A stretch of DNA of 31,358 nucleotides, from NCBI RefSeq assembly GCF_000003605.2, contig NW_003137824.1, positions 439,256 through 470,613 on the forward strand, in the 5' to 3' direction. The notes beneath the pieces are model-generated. The model was not told the DNA's origin. It saw only the letters and a list, made by a program, of their open reading frames with translations, and made no database searches. Shown in pieces: positions 29,743 through 31,358 of the stretch. Source of the DNA: Saccoglossus kowalevskii (Eukaryota > Hemichordata > Enteropneusta > Harrimaniidae). The stretch's first letter is position 1. The number at the start of each line of letters is the position of its first letter. Made by a program: the position numbers and the translations under genes.

Positions 29743-30690
29743 TTGTATTGATCTGCATGCTCTAAATGGATTTCTTGTATTTGTACTTGTTCATGTTTAC
29801 TTTGATTTATGAGTTTCTAACTCAAAGATTCCTATTTTCAGTGTTCAGACAATTATATCAAGGTCAATCAGTTCCATGATGAATTCTTCACTGAAATGAT
29901 TAGTTTTTATGGCAACCTTTATTACATATATTGTTCAAAAAACAAATAGTAATCCACAATGGGATATGAATCGCCTAGGTGGGTGGCCCCCATGTCTGGA
30001 CAAAACTACATGTGCCACAGAGCCGACTTGACTACCTTGGTACACAATTGTTATCAGTGGTTTTAATTGGTTCTGTGTTCATACATGTATAAAAACTAAA
30101 CTGAGCCGGTGTTGATGCCGACTTAACTATGCTGTTCTCCAAACTAGCGTTTTGGCACGTGTATGAACACAGTGTATGTGTGAAGAGTACCAGGTGTACC
30201 ATATGTAGAACTTGTTTGTTGACTTGTTAATTTAATAGTGTCGTCCTTCGTCCGTCCTTGACGTTGCATATGACATGTTGATTTGTTATAAGCACTGGAA
30301 TGAATAGAGTTGGATTTAAAAGTACATTAGTACATGTACAATATGGACAAATGGTAATTTTTCATATTTGTATTCATGAAAATTAAAAATAACTACATAG
30401 TAATTATTTTTGATAATTTGGGCATAAGCTGCTGCATTTTTTCCAAAAAATGTTTAATCTATGTAATACTGCATAAAAAATAACCTGAGTAGTGCCAGAT
30501 GAACACACATCGATAAAATGTTTGAATGTTTTCATCTATTTTTATTCTATTATCATAAAGATATACCCATGTTACATAACAATTTGTTTACTTATACAAA
30601 GGTAATTTTGGCTGGGTAGATTAAAAAATAAATTGGTAAAAAAATACAAAATACTGCATACTCAATTATAGTGTAAGTTAGTAACAATTT
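29743..30690. other. intergenic DNA, nothing recognised
   Basis: No supported gene, RNA or repeat. Confidence 0.5.
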
Positions 30691-30691
30691 A

Positions 30692-30728
30692 AGGTTCAGG
30701 CCTGCCTTGGTCATGTTTGGTTTCAGTA

Positions 30729-30762
<34 letters not shown>

Positions 30763-30890
30763 CAATATAATACAAGATAACAAAGTTCTAATCAGCTGCC
30801 TTGGTGGTTTTAGTAGCTTTACTAGCGTACATAATATGACCATTAAGATTCAGCTCTGCCTTGGTGCTTGTGTTAATTGGTTTCAGTAGC
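30692..30890 (+). repeat. three dispersed copies of a CTGCCTTGGT module around a (TA)n tract
   Basis: CTGCCTTGGT occurs near 30703, 30797 and 30855, each followed by a GTTT...AGTAG-like block. A (TA)n microsatellite occupies 30732-30758. Copies are short and degenerate. Confidence 0.5.
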
Positions 30891-31358
30891 CTAGGTAACA
30901 TTAAATAACCTGGCTCAGATATAAGTGGTATTATGTTCTGTGAGTCTAGGTCAGAGGTCAAACACTGGAAGCTGATCTGTTCATTCCTTGGTTCTTCTAG
31001 AGTAATATTCAGTCTATGTATGATTCATAAATCACAATGTATGCTATATGATGTCAACCTATATTCTGTAACTTTCTTATGTATATGAAACTTCTGCATT
31101 ATAACTAATGAAAACCAATAGATTCCTACCAATTAACAATTATTACATATCTCATATGTATAGTCCAGTTCCATCTAGGGTTTGACATGTAATGCCAACT
31201 TTGCACAGCCAGATAATTCAATAATAATAACTACGGAACCATCAGCGAGTTTAGTATGGTAAAAAAAAGGTATTACAAGACTAGGACAATTCTAAATACA
31301 ATACAATAATAAAAAATAAGAATAAAACTAAACTAAAACTAAATTTTGTCCCACCAAA
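30891..31358. other. right-edge intergenic DNA, A-rich end
   Basis: No gene seen. The last 100 bases are A-rich with AATAAAA-type runs and may be the tail of a repeat continuing outside the window. Confidence 0.5.

Noticed and set aside
1-31358. CRISPR arrays, tRNA or rRNA genes
   Set aside because: Looked for spaced direct repeats and cloverleaf-like or rRNA-like sequence by eye; none found. The tandem arrays here are satellites without spacers. A tRNA scan would settle the point.

Overview
The window is AT-rich animal nuclear DNA. Coding exons are small, separated by introns with clear GT-AG borders, and interspersed with short terminal-inverted-repeat elements, microsatellites and minisatellites. 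There are no operons, Shine-Dalgarno sites or dense coding. The three protein genes I recognise (Spindly/SPDL1, a glycine N-acyltransferase-like enzyme and a PRRT3/PRRT4-like seven-pass membrane protein) have vertebrate counterparts, yet intron content and repeats look invertebrate. A marine invertebrate, perhaps an invertebrate deuterostome such as a hemichordate or cephalochordate, fits best. The species cannot be fixed from sequence alone.

Layout. Positions 1-14203 (minus strand) hold most of the gene for Spindly, the dynein adaptor of the kinetochore corona. I could place ten coding exons and one likely 5'UTR exon; the last coding exon runs off the left edge still open. The deduced protein carries the CC1 box (AAxxGxxLL pattern) and the Spindly box (LFAEVDDRR), both diagnostic. 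A second, single-exon gene is nested on the plus strand in the largest SPDL1 intron (7674-8528): a GNAT-fold acyl-CoA:amino-acid N-acyltransferase of the GLYAT family. SPDL1 and the third gene are arranged head to head, with about 2 kb between their probable promoters (14.2-14.3 kb and about 16.3 kb).

The third gene (plus strand) has a probable 5'UTR exon ending at 16365, an intron holding an unusual splice-acceptor-like minisatellite, and a single coding exon at 18507-22937. It encodes a 1476-residue protein: signal peptide, long Ser/Thr-rich ectodomain, Glu-Pro-rich stalk, seven membrane spans and a Ser-rich cytoplasmic tail. From 22938 to the right edge I find 3'UTR and noncoding DNA with repeats, but no convincing gene.

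The three genes have no evident shared pathway. The points most worth checking are the 17.5-18.0 kb minisatellite, a foldback element with a perfect 9-bp target duplication (6121-6740), a possible alternative Spindly exon (12287-12376), a three-copy TA-flanked MITE family carrying poly(A) signals, and the nested acyltransferase with an Asp where the family has its catalytic Glu.
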